The position numbers and the translations under genes are program-made. Source: DAOUBP01 sp034432655 (GTDB lineage: Bacteria > Chloroflexota > Anaerolineae > CG2-30-64-16). Taken from it: a DNA stretch of 35,104 nt. The stretch spans positions 1 through 35,104 of the forward strand of contig DAOUBP010000160.1 of NCBI GenBank assembly GCA_034432655.1. The letters run 5' to 3'. Every line of letters starts with the position of its first letter. Position 1 is the stretch's first letter. Positions 17,038 through 29,281 of the stretch are shown piece after piece. The notes beneath the pieces are model-generated. The model saw nothing but the letters and a program-made list of their open reading frames with translations. It was not told the DNA's origin and ran no database searches.

Positions 17038-18642
17038 CTACTGTCGGCGGTGCAGCGTGGCCAACACCACGCCAGCGCGTTCTAATCGAGCAATCTCCGG
17101 CTTCTCCCTCGCCCATTTCAACTGAACTGCGTTTGCTGGGTTGAAGCTTGTCTGTCGTCGTTCGATCAGCGCGTAGTCTGCACTTTCCAGTGCGCCGATG
17201 GCGTAGGGCACTCCCAACCCGTCGTAAAAGCTGCCCCAGCCTGGTGGTCGCAACAGGACAAGGTCACTGCGAAGTAAACCGTGGATCTGGTAGTAGTAGA
17301 GCACATCCCAACTGTTGGGCATCACCCATAAAGTGCTACCGGCCGGAAGTTGGTTGAGCTCAGGCAGGAAATAGCCGTAGGTGCTGGCGAAGTAGACGGT
17401 CTCCATTCCTAGCCTGTGGGCGCCTGCTGGCCCACCTATCAGTGCATTGTAATAGCTCAGCTCGAATGGATGTGTCCGCGCGATGCCGATGATCCCGGGC
17501 GTTAGCAACAAGCCGGCCAACGCAAACGACATAAGGGGTTGGCGAATTCGCCGGATTAGCATAGCGAAGCCTCCCCCGGCCAGCGCAGCCAGGTGTACGA
17601 AGGCAGGCAGCAGCAAACGATCCTGGTCGTGAAGGGAGGTGACCGGAAGCGCATAATAGCCCAAGGTTGCAATCAGGCCTAGAAGGTGGAGGGCTGTCCA
17701 TGCTCGCGTTTGATTTCCTGCAGGCTTCTGAACACCGTAGGCCGCACCGTATGCGGCTATGAGCAATGTCAGGGCCGGGGTGGTGATGGCCACGATCACA
17801 AATGGTGCATACCAGGGGGTATTGACATAAAAATTGCCAGCGAACCATTGACCAATATTGAAATGCACCTGGAAGAATTTCACCCAGTTGACCAGTCCGC
17901 CGATTGGATCTTTCCAAATCCAGGGCCAACCGCCGATCAAGACCGCCAGACCAACCGGTAGACTAAAGACAAATGCCATAAGCGCCCATCGTCTGCGTTG
18001 GAAGAGCAAAAGCCAGAGCGCCCAGTAGGGGATCAGCAGCACTGCGTTGATCTTGGTAAGCAGTGCTAGCCCCAGACCTCCGCCTATGAGCAGTGGGCTC
18101 CACCAGCGTGGTTTCTGTACAGCTGCATGCAAGCCTAACGTTGCCAGCAGCCAGAAAGCGGCTAATGGGAAATCCAGCGCTGAAAGGTGGGCGTGGAAAA
18201 AGACCCGCGGCATGGTCAGCAGGGCAGCGCCCGCAAACAGCCCGCCGGCCATACCCCATTGCCGGGCCACGGCCACAACCAGAACCCCCATTGCAATTGC
18301 AGCCAACACCAACGCGCCAAACCGATGGCTGATGGGCACAGGTAGGAGATCGCGCGTCGATGCCCAGCCGAGGCCGTTGATGATGCGCATCAATGGTGGG
18401 TGTTCATTGGCCAGACCCCAACTGATCCCGAAGGTAAACGGATCGAAGGCCTGGGTCAGGCTGCCGCGCGCAATAAGGCCCAGCCAACGTACAGCGGCCT
18501 CGGCTGTCGTGTTGTAGATGGGTTCATCCCAGGTGACGCCGATAGCACCACTGGTGAGGAATAGCAGCAAAAATGCTACCACAGCAAAACTGATACCAGC
18601 TGCCCAAGCCCTCTTCGGTTTGGTTGCGCCTGAAAGGATCAT
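17038..18642 (-). CDS. Glycosyltransferase family 39-like membrane protein, no beta module
   Basis: A 534-residue protein with about ten to twelve helices. The acidic loop motif is GVTWDEPIYN (Asp39-Glu40), followed by NEHPPLMRI, which matches the HPPL-type motif seen in ArnT/PMT relatives. A conserved-looking segment, FFHAHLSALDFPLAAFWLL, follows. Unlike most of its neighbours it ends shortly after the membrane part, with only a small soluble tail. It is probably a polyprenyl-phosphate-dependent glycosyltransferase acting outside the membrane; the sugar is unknown. Its ATG at 18642 overlaps the stop of the upstream gene as ATGA, so translation is probably coupled. The upstream sequence CAAGTAAG is a weak ribosome binding site compared with the other junctions. 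Confidence 0.85.
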   Translation of the reverse strand: MILSGATKPKRAWAAGISFAVVAFLLLFLTSGAIGVTWDEPIYNTTAEAAVRWLGLIARGSLTQAFDPFTFGISWGLANEHPPLMRIINGLGWASTRDLLPVPISHRFGALVLAAIAMGVLVVAVARQWGMAGGLFAGAALLTMPRVFFHAHLSALDFPLAAFWLLATLGLHAAVQKPRWWSPLLIGGGLGLALLTKINAVLLIPYWALWLLLFQRRRWALMAFVFSLPVGLAVLIGGWPWIWKDPIGGLVNWVKFFQVHFNIGQWFAGNFYVNTPWYAPFVIVAITTPALTLLIAAYGAAYGVQKPAGNQTRAWTALHLLGLIATLGYYALPVTSLHDQDRLLLPAFVHLAALAGGGFAMLIRRIRQPLMSFALAGLLLTPGIIGIARTHPFELSYYNALIGGPAGAHRLGMETVYFASTYGYFLPELNQLPAGSTLWVMPNSWDVLYYYQIHGLLRSDLVLLRPPGWGSFYDGLGVPYAIGALESADYALIERRQTSFNPANAVQLKWAREKPEIARLERAGVVLATLHRRQ

Positions 18643-21056
18643 CTTACTTGGAATGCCCCTAACTTTACGTAATCTTCGGGCGTCAGGCCACTCTCATCAA
18701 ACACCGGCAACCGTTGACCGCTGTTTTCATCGTACAAGCCCACGATCAGCGCGTAGTCGCCTGGTGGCAGATCGCGGGGCAACAGCAGCCCCCGGCGGTC
18801 GGTTACCAGCTCACCGGGCGTCCAGCCAGTGCTGGCCAAGTAACCGCCGCCGGGCCGGCCATCCTGCCCCACAGCCAGCCGGCCATCAGAGGTCAAGAGC
18901 TGGGCAAAGCCGCGTAACTGGTTGCCTTGCCATATTGGTGTTGACCGCCAGGTGAGCTCGACTGCAAGGGTGCCCCCAAGCCGGAGATTTTCCGTAGCGA
19001 CACGCGCGGCCACCAATTCGACCTGGTCTCCGAGGCGGGCTGTAACTCCAGTCGGGGTTAGCGCCGTGGCTGTGACGAAGATGACCAGGCGCGCATCATC
19101 CAGCCAGCGGTCTTCGGCTACAAACGCGTGAGCCGCCAGCCATGCCTCAACGCCGTTGGCCGGGTCGGCCGGTGGCAAGCCCACAGTGACCAGCCAAAGG
19201 CGTTTGTGCTGCCGCAACGCACGGTGCAGCACTGCTTCGGTCTCAGGATGGAGCGGTGACGGCTCTGTGGCGTAGCCGTAGATGGGCAATTGGCCCCGGT
19301 AACGGGCCATGGCAATGTGATAATGGTACGGCGCAACGGTGATAATGCCGTCTCCCGGCTGGCTGCGGCGGGCGATTTCGGCCAGCGCAGCCCCATAGCC
19401 CCGGTCGTCCGTCCCGTAATCGAGCTGTGCGGCATACGCCTGGGCCGCCGACCCGGCTGTGATCAACGCAACGGTTATCGCTAACGCTGAACCCGTCCAC
19501 GCCAGTCTAATGCGTTGTTGCGCGGCCAACCTCCCGGCACCTGCGGCCAGCAGGCCGGTCAGGCCCGCAAGGGCGGGCACATGCCAGGCAATCCGCCCGG
19601 GTTCGAACCAGCCCAGATCGAGATTGGCAGCCGGATTGTCCAACAGAAGTCGTATCTGCCCCAGCACAGGGGAGTGCAGCGGATTGTATAGCGCCGGCGG
19701 CCCATATTTCAACGGGTCAGCCCAGTCGGTGGGATAAATCTGCCGCAGCACAAATTCGTAGTTGGCATAGTTTACGCTGACCGCCAGAAGCTGCACGAAT
19801 GCCGAGAATCCTGCCAACAATGCCAACATCAGCCACCTGTTGCGCCGATGGCCGCGATTCAGCCAGGGTGCCAGTACCAGGACAAAAACCGGCGCCAGCG
19901 GGACCAGGAAACGTGGCCCCCAGGCGAATCCGCCCCACCACATCCACCATTTGGCGAACAGGCCGATCAGGATCAGCGCCACGGTCAGAAGCAGCCATCC
20001 TTCCGCCCGATGCCGTCGAATGAAACCCGGCCACGCAGCAAGACTGGCCAGTGCCAGCGGCGTGTACCAGAACCAACCCCGATAGGGACTGAAAAGCAGC
20101 CCCCATAACCCTTGCAACCAGTCCGCCGTAAAACCCTCTCCCGCCTCGAAATGATATCCCGTGTTGAACGGCGTGCCGAAACGGGCCCAGTTATACCAGG
20201 CCAGTAGTGCAACTGCGCAGAGCAAAGGAAGGATGAAAGGGAGAATGTACGAATAGCGGACGGCGGATGGCGGATGGTGACCAGGCAAATAATTGAATTG
20301 CGATATCCGATATCCGCCGATTCTCCGATTCGCCATTCGTTGATTCGAGATTTGTTGATTCGTGATTCCCCCCAGCAGGTACAGGCCAAAGGGAACCAAC
20401 AGTACGGCGTGGGCCGCGGATGTGGCGATCATAATGCCGGCAGCGGTCCCGGCCCACGCAGCGAAGCGCGCAAGCCCTGTCTGACGTAATCGCAACAGCG
20501 CGTAAAAGAGGCCTAAGATCGCCAGGGCCGAAACCGGTTCGCCGAAGAAATGGGTCGCATAAGGCCAGGCGATGGTTCCCAGTCCGAAAAGGCTGGCGGA
20601 CAGCAGCGCGGCACGGGGCCGGTAGCCCAAAGCGCGCACGGTTTGGGCCAACAGTACTGCGGTCAGAGCTGTGATAAACGCATTGGTCCACAGCGCAGTC
20701 TGAAGCATGCTCAGACGTAGCCCGGCCACAGGCAACAGCCCGGAAAACCAGCCGATCAGATAAAACGGCACGGCCAGAAAGGCGGGCGCCGGCCCTTTCT
20801 TGGAGAAAACGTCGCCTTCTGGCCCGAACGCGCCCAGTACCTCGCCGGGAGAGTTCACCCACTGCGTCCAGGCGATCGCGTTGGTGTCCAGTGCCCCGCG
20901 CTTGGCGATGCTTTCGGTGACGGAGAAGAGCGATACCTCGTCAATGATGCGAAACCGACCGGCGCCGGTTGCCAGGTAGATGGCCACCAACAACGCAAAT
21001 AACGCCAGCAAAGCTGATCCTGTTCGGCGGTCGGCGGAGGACAGCTTTTCAACCAT
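18639..21056 (-). CDS. GT-C-type membrane glycosyltransferase with one C-terminal beta module
   Basis: An 805-residue multi-pass protein. An acidic motif, RIIDEVSLFSVTES (Asp39-Glu40), follows helix 1, and a loop with KKGPAPAFLAVPFYLIG lies before helix 3. About twelve helices run to about residue 560. The beta module at the end has STGWTPGELVTD, RDLPPGDYALIVGLYDE and RLPVFD. A degenerate 8-bp repeat has been inserted in frame (about 20256-20370), encoding a hydrophilic Arg/Asn/Gln-rich loop between two helices. ATG 21056 is preferred because the frame upstream runs through the intergenic palindromes and has no family-like sequence. It begins 137 bp after the preceding gene, the largest gap in the glycosyltransferase run. 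It is translationally coupled to the next gene through ATGA. Confidence 0.83.
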   Translation of the reverse strand: MVEKLSSADRRTGSALLALFALLVAIYLATGAGRFRIIDEVSLFSVTESIAKRGALDTNAIAWTQWVNSPGEVLGAFGPEGDVFSKKGPAPAFLAVPFYLIGWFSGLLPVAGLRLSMLQTALWTNAFITALTAVLLAQTVRALGYRPRAALLSASLFGLGTIAWPYATHFFGEPVSALAILGLFYALLRLRQTGLARFAAWAGTAAGIMIATSAAHAVLLVPFGLYLLGGITNQQISNQRMANRRIGGYRISQFNYLPGHHPPSAVRYSYILPFILPLLCAVALLAWYNWARFGTPFNTGYHFEAGEGFTADWLQGLWGLLFSPYRGWFWYTPLALASLAAWPGFIRRHRAEGWLLLTVALILIGLFAKWWMWWGGFAWGPRFLVPLAPVFVLVLAPWLNRGHRRNRWLMLALLAGFSAFVQLLAVSVNYANYEFVLRQIYPTDWADPLKYGPPALYNPLHSPVLGQIRLLLDNPAANLDLGWFEPGRIAWHVPALAGLTGLLAAGAGRLAAQQRIRLAWTGSALAITVALITAGSAAQAYAAQLDYGTDDRGYGAALAEIARRSQPGDGIITVAPYHYHIAMARYRGQLPIYGYATEPSPLHPETEAVLHRALRQHKRLWLVTVGLPPADPANGVEAWLAAHAFVAEDRWLDDARLVIFVTATALTPTGVTARLGDQVELVAARVATENLRLGGTLAVELTWRSTPIWQGNQLRGFAQLLTSDGRLAVGQDGRPGGGYLASTGWTPGELVTDRRGLLLPRDLPPGDYALIVGLYDENSGQRLPVFDESGLTPEDYVKLGAFQVR
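20256..20370. repeat. Degenerate 7- and 8-bp tandem repeats inside a glycosyltransferase gene
   Basis: Three units of 7 bp (GCGGACG, GCGGATG, GCGGATG) occupy 20256-20276. After a short gap, degenerate 8-bp units based on GATTCGYY and GATATCCG run to about 20370. The whole stretch is in frame and encodes a polar inter-helix loop. The same sequence families recur at 23158-23278 and near 26932-26953. Confidence 0.75.
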
Positions 21057-21107
21057 GGTTATGTTTTCATGCCTTTGAGGTTCCTGTCTTGGCAGTCCGT
21101 CCCTTTG

Positions 21108-21163
21108 TAGTGACGGCTTTAGCCGTCCCAGGCCGCACCGGACGGTTGAAGTCGTTAGTAACT
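21108..21163. repeat. Inverted pair of diverged palindromic elements
   Basis: Copy A (21108-21128) contains the perfect palindrome GACGGCT-TT-AGCCGTC at 21112-21127. Copy B (21140-21163) is a diverged copy in the opposite orientation (minus strand TACTAACGACTTCAACCGTC). They lie in the 136-bp gap between two glycosyltransferase genes and look like a REP-type twin or a small non-autonomous element. A role as an internal operon hairpin is possible. Confidence 0.6.
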
Positions 21164-21192
21164 GGTGATAGATCGAGCAGAAGTGACCGGCA

Positions 21193-24227
<3,035 letters not shown>

Positions 24228-24231
<4 letters not shown>

Positions 24232-26993
24232 GGCGGGCTCACCTCCAAAGCGGCGGGCAGGATGATGCTGTCGCCATCGCCACAACGCAATCGTTCGTCG
24301 GTTGCTTCGTCGTAGAATCCCAACCGGACGCGATAGCTGCCCATGGGCAGATCGGCAGGCAGGTCGAAGCGGTGCTCGTCCACGATCACCTCGTCGCGGC
24401 GCCAGGACGGGGTTAACGCCAGGCCGGCCATGGGATATGCGTCGGCCTGGCTCCGCACCACATCGTTTGTATCCACCAGGTGGGCGAAGACTTTCCAGTT
24501 GCGACTTGTCGGACCACCGGCCTGCCAGATCAACGTGAGCGGGACCTGGCTGCCGGGGAGAGCCGCAGCCGGAAGTGCAAAGCGTGCCAGCCGGATACCT
24601 TCGTCGCAGGTCACGTTCATAATAACCCCGACCTCCGGCATATCGAAGCGTCGGGGCCGGTCCTCGACGCGCAAGCTGCCGATGCGGATCATGGTCTCTG
24701 TCCTGTCTGAGCCCCCAGCCAGCACGCCCAGGCTTACCTGATAACGGCCGGCTTGGACGGTGCCGGGAAGCTGAAACTGAGGTTGGACGCGCACAGCGCG
24801 ATTGGGCGTCCAGTTCGTGCTCGGATACCATGTCGGCGCCAGCGGCGCGCTGAGGCGATGCTGCTCTCCCTGCCCTTCCAGCAGCAATTGCGCTGTGAGT
24901 TCAGGTTGCGGCGCTGAGACGGCCAGCTGCATCGCTATCGCCAGCCTGGCCCCGCTGCGCACACCGGCTTCAACGAAGTCAACGCTGTTCAAGATCAGAC
25001 CTGCCCGCAGGGTTGCTCCGATAGGACGGCGTAAGGGTGGCGCAGGAGCGTCTTCAAACGCGCCCGCGGCCGGGAGAACACTGATTTCGCCCAGCAGTAG
25101 TTCGTTTTGTTTGACCGGTTCGGTCGCCAACTGGCCCAATGAGAGCACGCCCGCCGGGTTGAGCCAGCCGATGCGTAGTTCGTAGGTGCCAGGGGGTATG
25201 TCCGGCGGCATATAGAACGCCAGACGATCCAGCACTGGGCCGCCTGGCCACTCGGTGGTGGGGCAACGACCGTTACAGGGCGTCCAAACCTGTTCGGCCC
25301 AGGTCGCCCGATCCGCCCCGATTAGCTTGAGCAGCAGCAATGCCTCTTCCTTCAAGCCCTCGGCCGATTGCCACTCGAACTGCAGGCGTAGTGCATCCCC
25401 GGCCGCCACCGTGTCGGTGTTGATCCACCAACGCGCCAGAGCGATCCCGTTTTCCCAAATCATGTCGGTTGTGTGTTCCCGGAGCGGCTGCGTGCCGAAG
25501 TAATGCACCACCCCGCGATCGCCCGGGAACCAGACACGCGCGGTGGGGAAGGCCAGTTGATTGAAGGCTTGTTCCAGGCGGTCGGTATTTTCGGGGCCAG
25601 GATAGAGCACCAGCCAAATGGATGGCGTGTCCGCCAGGGCAGCCTCTGCCCGGAGGACGGCGTCCTCTGGGCTGATGAGATCGTCGGTGCTCAGCAGAAA
25701 GCGTGCTGGCAGACGGCGGAGATTGTAGTAGTTGTCCTGAGGCCAGTCGAAGAAATAGGTGTATGCTACTGGTTCATCGCTGCGGGCTCGTTGGCTGATG
25801 TATTGCAACGGCGCGCTGAACGGCCGGCCGACGGCTGTGACTAGCCGGAATGCCAGGGTGAGGTTCAAGCTGAGTACGGCAACCAGCGCCAACGCAGCCA
25901 GCCATCTGCCGCGCTGGCCCAGGCGCGCAATTCCTAACGCCAGCGCCAGCGCGAACAGCCCGAAAGTGGCCATCACGTGGCGCGCCTGGATCGCCGGCAG
26001 GATGCCGAATCCGGTCAGGATCGGAACCGGAATGAGCAGCACCAACAGCCATGCCAGGCCGTCGTGCTTTTTTTGTGTCCTGTCCGCAGTCACCATTCCG
26101 AAGAGTGCCAGCAGCCAGGCCGGCAGGCCCAGGAGCCAGATGATTCCAACAGGCAAGGTGAAAGCTGCAGCTCCCAGCACCCATTGGCCAAGCAAGCTGC
26201 CCAGGCGCGGCAGCGACCGCTGGGCGCGCAAGGTGAAAGCGGCCGTTTCCAGCAAGCTGCCGCGCGGCCCGGGTTGACCGATAACCCAGGCGCCCCCCAG
26301 AAGCGCCAGCCCCGCCAGTAAGAGGGCGAGCCGGATGCGACCGGGCCGCGGCAGATGGCGCCATCGCACGATCAGGTAGCCCCCATAGCCGATCAGCAGC
26401 AGCCCGCTGAAGTAATGGGTGCCCAGCATGATCAGCAATGAGGCGAAGAAGAGCGCCCAAGCAGTCCAACGCTGCCGATACAGACCTCGGTCCAGGGCAT
26501 AGACGTTCAACAGGGTCAGGGCAATAAGCCATGAATACATCCGGGCATCGCGCGCATGGAGCACCCACATCGGCGCTGTAGCGAGCAGTAGCGCAGCCAG
26601 AACTGCCATCCCCCTGGTGAACCAACGCCGCGCCAGTGTCGCAACCAGAGCAACTCCCACCAGGCCCCCGAAACCGGAAAACACGCGCAACGCGAACTCG
26701 CTTTCACCTGCCAGGCGCATCCAGAGGTGCAGAAAGAGGTAGTAAAGCGGCGGGTGCTCGCGGCTTTGCTGCATGGTGTAGCGCAACACCTCGAGCAATG
26801 GCTTCTTGGCGATCCAGTGGCTGATGGCCTCGTCAAGCCCCAGGTCCGAGGCTCCCAGCCGCCAGACCGCCGGTAACCAGGCCAACAACAGGATCGGCGT
26901 CAATTGGAGGATAAATGGCCAACGGCGGAGGATGGATGTCGGATGGCGGATGATTGCCAGCAGATGGCGCACAGAAGGTGAATTGGAAGGCAT
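24228..26993 (-). CDS. Large GT-C glycosyltransferase with tandem C-terminal beta modules
   Basis: A 921-residue protein. Helix 1 is followed by GASDLGLDEAISHW (Asp54-Glu55) and then SREHPPLYYLFLHLWM, a very typical GT39/PMT-like start. About ten helices run to about residue 400. An extracytoplasmic domain and roughly three beta modules follow, with PDIPPGTYELRIGWLNP, NWTPNRAVRVQP and ADLPMGSYRVRLGFYDE. ATG 26993 lies 8 bp after the stop of the GT4 gene; an earlier ATG would overlap that gene. The N-terminus contains a short 7-bp repeat (about 26932-26953). The gene ends in LEVSPP, and the codons for Glu-Val carry the strong Shine-Dalgarno of the next gene, whose GTG overlaps the stop as GTGA. 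The donor sugar is unknown. Confidence 0.86.
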
Positions 26994-27001
26994 ACGCCGG
27001 C

Positions 27002-28198
27002 TCAAAGCAGATCGCGGTACATTTCCAAATGCCGCTCTGCGATGGTCTGCCACTCGAAATGCCGGGACAGCGCCAGCGCGGCGGCCGCCAGCCGCGACCG
27101 CAGGTCAGGCTCGGTCATGACGCGCGTTACGGCAGCGGCCAGGCGCACGGGATCATCGGGCGGGACCAACAGCGCGCTTTCGCCGTCAACCAGCATGGGA
27201 AAGATGCCGGCGCCGGCGCGCACATCAGGCGGCACTTCGGTGCTGACGATGGGCAGGCCGTGGGCCAGGGCCGCCATCAGGCTGCCGTGGCGCAGGGAAG
27301 CGCCCTCGCGATAGGGCAGCACTGCGCAATCGGTAGCCAACAGGTTGGCCGACACTTCGTCCGGAGGGGTGAAGCCGGTCCACTGCACCTGTTCCGCCAC
27401 GCCCAGCTCGCCGATCAGCGCCTGGACTTTCGCCAGGTATGCAGCGTTGGTGGGGTCGCTGGCGCCGACCTGGCCGCCCACCATCAACAGACGGGCAGGG
27501 CGTCCGCCCCGGAGCAGCTCGGCCAGGCAGCGAATTAACGTCTCGCCCCCCTTGCCGGCGTTCAAAAAGCCGAAATAGGCCAGGAGCCAGGTCTCCGGCC
27601 CGGCACCCCATCGGGCGCGTTGCTGCATTCGATCGTAGCCGGCCGGCGGCTCGCACTGGATGTTGCTGCCGATGGGGATGGGGTGCAGCCGGTCGCGCAA
27701 CCCGGCCTGCTCCAGGCGCAGCCAGTCGGCCGGATTGGTGACCACAACTGCGTCGCTGTATCTGGCCAGGGCCAGCACCGCCTGCCAGCGTAACGGCCCG
27801 GCTTTGGGGAACAGATAGGGAAAACGCAGGTCGTGGAAAGTCGTCACCACGCGGGGCCGGCCCGGGGTCATGCGCAGGAACAGGGGCAGGTAGTTCACGG
27901 CTGGGTGCAGCCTGTAGGCCGCCGATTGATACTGGATGTGGACGACCTCTGGCCGCACGTCTCGTATGGCCCTTCGGACGTAACCCCACAAGTCCCAGCC
28001 TGCTTGCGTCATCACCGGATGAACGGTGGGTTCAAACGCAGCCGCCGGCACCCGCAGGTGATCGCCGCCGGCATCCGCGTCGGTCAACACGTGGACGTCG
28101 GCACCTAGCACGCCCAATGCCTGGCTCAGCCGTCGTGTGTAATCCCCCACGCCGCCCTGCATGGCCGGATATTCGCCAGTGACAAAAAGGATGCGCAT
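27002..28198 (-). CDS. GT4-family (GT-B fold) glycosyltransferase
   Basis: A 398-residue cytoplasmic enzyme. The N-terminal domain opens with MRILFVTGEYPAMQGGVGDY, where the Gly-Gly-Val loop meets the acceptor or diphosphate. The C-terminal domain contains LLAYFGFLNAGKGGETLI and the nucleotide-sugar-binding segment PYREGASLRHGSLMAALAHG. The first Glu of the usual E-x7-E motif is present, but the second position is Ser, as in a known subgroup with a SLRxG sequence. Such enzymes retain the anomeric configuration and use nucleotide sugars, for example GDP-mannose or GDP-rhamnose. It lies 49 bp after the GT2 gene and 8 bp before the first GT-C gene. The sugar specificity cannot be read. Confidence 0.92.
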   Translation of the reverse strand: MRILFVTGEYPAMQGGVGDYTRRLSQALGVLGADVHVLTDADAGGDHLRVPAAAFEPTVHPVMTQAGWDLWGYVRRAIRDVRPEVVHIQYQSAAYRLHPAVNYLPLFLRMTPGRPRVVTTFHDLRFPYLFPKAGPLRWQAVLALARYSDAVVVTNPADWLRLEQAGLRDRLHPIPIGSNIQCEPPAGYDRMQQRARWGAGPETWLLAYFGFLNAGKGGETLIRCLAELLRGGRPARLLMVGGQVGASDPTNAAYLAKVQALIGELGVAEQVQWTGFTPPDEVSANLLATDCAVLPYREGASLRHGSLMAALAHGLPIVSTEVPPDVRAGAGIFPMLVDGESALLVPPDDPVRLAAAVTRVMTEPDLRSRLAAAALALSRHFEWQTIAERHLEMYRDLL

Positions 28199-28247
28199 GA
28201 GACTCCCCGGGACGGAAACAGAATGATCAGGAGTTCAGCATTTCGCA

Positions 28248-29210
28248 TTACACGTCTATCTTGCCAAAACGCAACCCGCCGGCCAACAACCGGGCATAGG
28301 CAGCCATGCGGGCACGACGCAGCGATCGTTTTGAACCCATCAACCATTTGCCCATTTCAAGCAACCATTCTACGCCAAACATGCCCAAGAGAGCAAACCG
28401 CAGGATTCCCGCCACCAGAGGGCCGTGGAATTTGCGGAAGTAGCGCACCCTGCTGGTATGAAAATAGATGTGGCGGGCGGCGACGACCTGCTCGGAGGAT
28501 TTGCCTTCGTGATGGATGATCTGGGCATGGGGAAAGTAGTGAATCTCCCAGCCTGCGGCCTTGATGCGCCGGCAAAGGTCGAGCTCCTCAGAGTACATGA
28601 AGTAGCCCTCGTCGAAGCCGCCCACCTGGTCGAGCGCTGCGCGGCGGACGAGCAACGCCGCACCGACGACCCAATCCACCGTCTGCGTCTGATCGTCCGG
28701 CGTGTCGGCCATGTGATAGCGCCGTGCCCACGGATTGCAGGCAGGGGGCCAGTGCCAGGCCAGGGGTGTGCTCTCGAACAATGCCGTGGCCAGGGTAGGG
28801 AAGCGGCGGCGCGACGGCTGGGGGCTGCCGTCGCCGTAGCGCAACTGCGGGCCCAACGCTCCGACTGCGGGATGTACGTCCATGTAGGCGACCATCGTGG
28901 CCAGCGCATCACCCACAACCTCGGTGTCGGGATTCAGAAAGAGCACATACCGACCCTGGGCTTGTGCCAGCCCCTGGTTGTTGGCCGCTGTGAAGCCGCG
29001 ATTGCTGGCATTAGCGATCAGTCTGGCCTGGGAAAATTCGGCAGCCACCATTTCGGCGCTGCCGTCGGCCGAGGCGTTGTCAACGACGATCAGTTCAGTG
29101 GTTAGGGGACAAGGGCCAGAGGTCAGTGAGAGCAGGCACGCGTGCAACAGGTCGCGCACGTTCCAGCTCACGATGATGATGGACAGATCGGGCCTGGCTT
29201 GGTCGGACAT
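28248..29210 (-). CDS. GT2-family glycosyltransferase (WbbL/rhamnosyltransferase-like)
   Basis: A 320-residue GT-A-fold enzyme. It shows the family start LSIIIVSWNVRDLLHACL, then ELIVVDNASADGS, ANNQGLAQAQGRYVLFLNPD (with the metal-binding Asp in NPDTEV), and the acceptor region GGFDEGYFMYSEELDLCRRI. This set is typical of WbbL-like rhamnosyltransferases. With gmd and rmd upstream, a D-rhamnosyl donor is plausible, but this is inference from context. A hydrophobic segment near the C-terminus (AGILRFALLGMFGVEWLLEM) may attach it to the membrane. A short run of repeat-like DNA (about 29100-29125) lengthens the loop before ELIVVDNAS. Confidence 0.92.
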   Translation of the reverse strand: MSDQARPDLSIIIVSWNVRDLLHACLLSLTSGPCPLTTELIVVDNASADGSAEMVAAEFSQARLIANASNRGFTAANNQGLAQAQGRYVLFLNPDTEVVGDALATMVAYMDVHPAVGALGPQLRYGDGSPQPSRRRFPTLATALFESTPLAWHWPPACNPWARRYHMADTPDDQTQTVDWVVGAALLVRRAALDQVGGFDEGYFMYSEELDLCRRIKAAGWEIHYFPHAQIIHHEGKSSEQVVAARHIYFHTSRVRYFRKFHGPLVAGILRFALLGMFGVEWLLEMGKWLMGSKRSLRRARMAAYARLLAGGLRFGKIDV

Positions 29211-29281
29211 CGGCGGCTGTGGTATGGCATTGCTCCGTCATATGCGCGCCGGACGCACAGATGCCGGGTTGCGGTGGGATC

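Noticed and set aside
24232..24831. N-terminal extension of about 200 codons on the 1012-residue glycosyltransferase
   Set aside because: It lies wholly within the upstream gene in another frame, is Arg-rich without domains, and the GTG at 24231 has a strong Shine-Dalgarno and a GTGA overlap.
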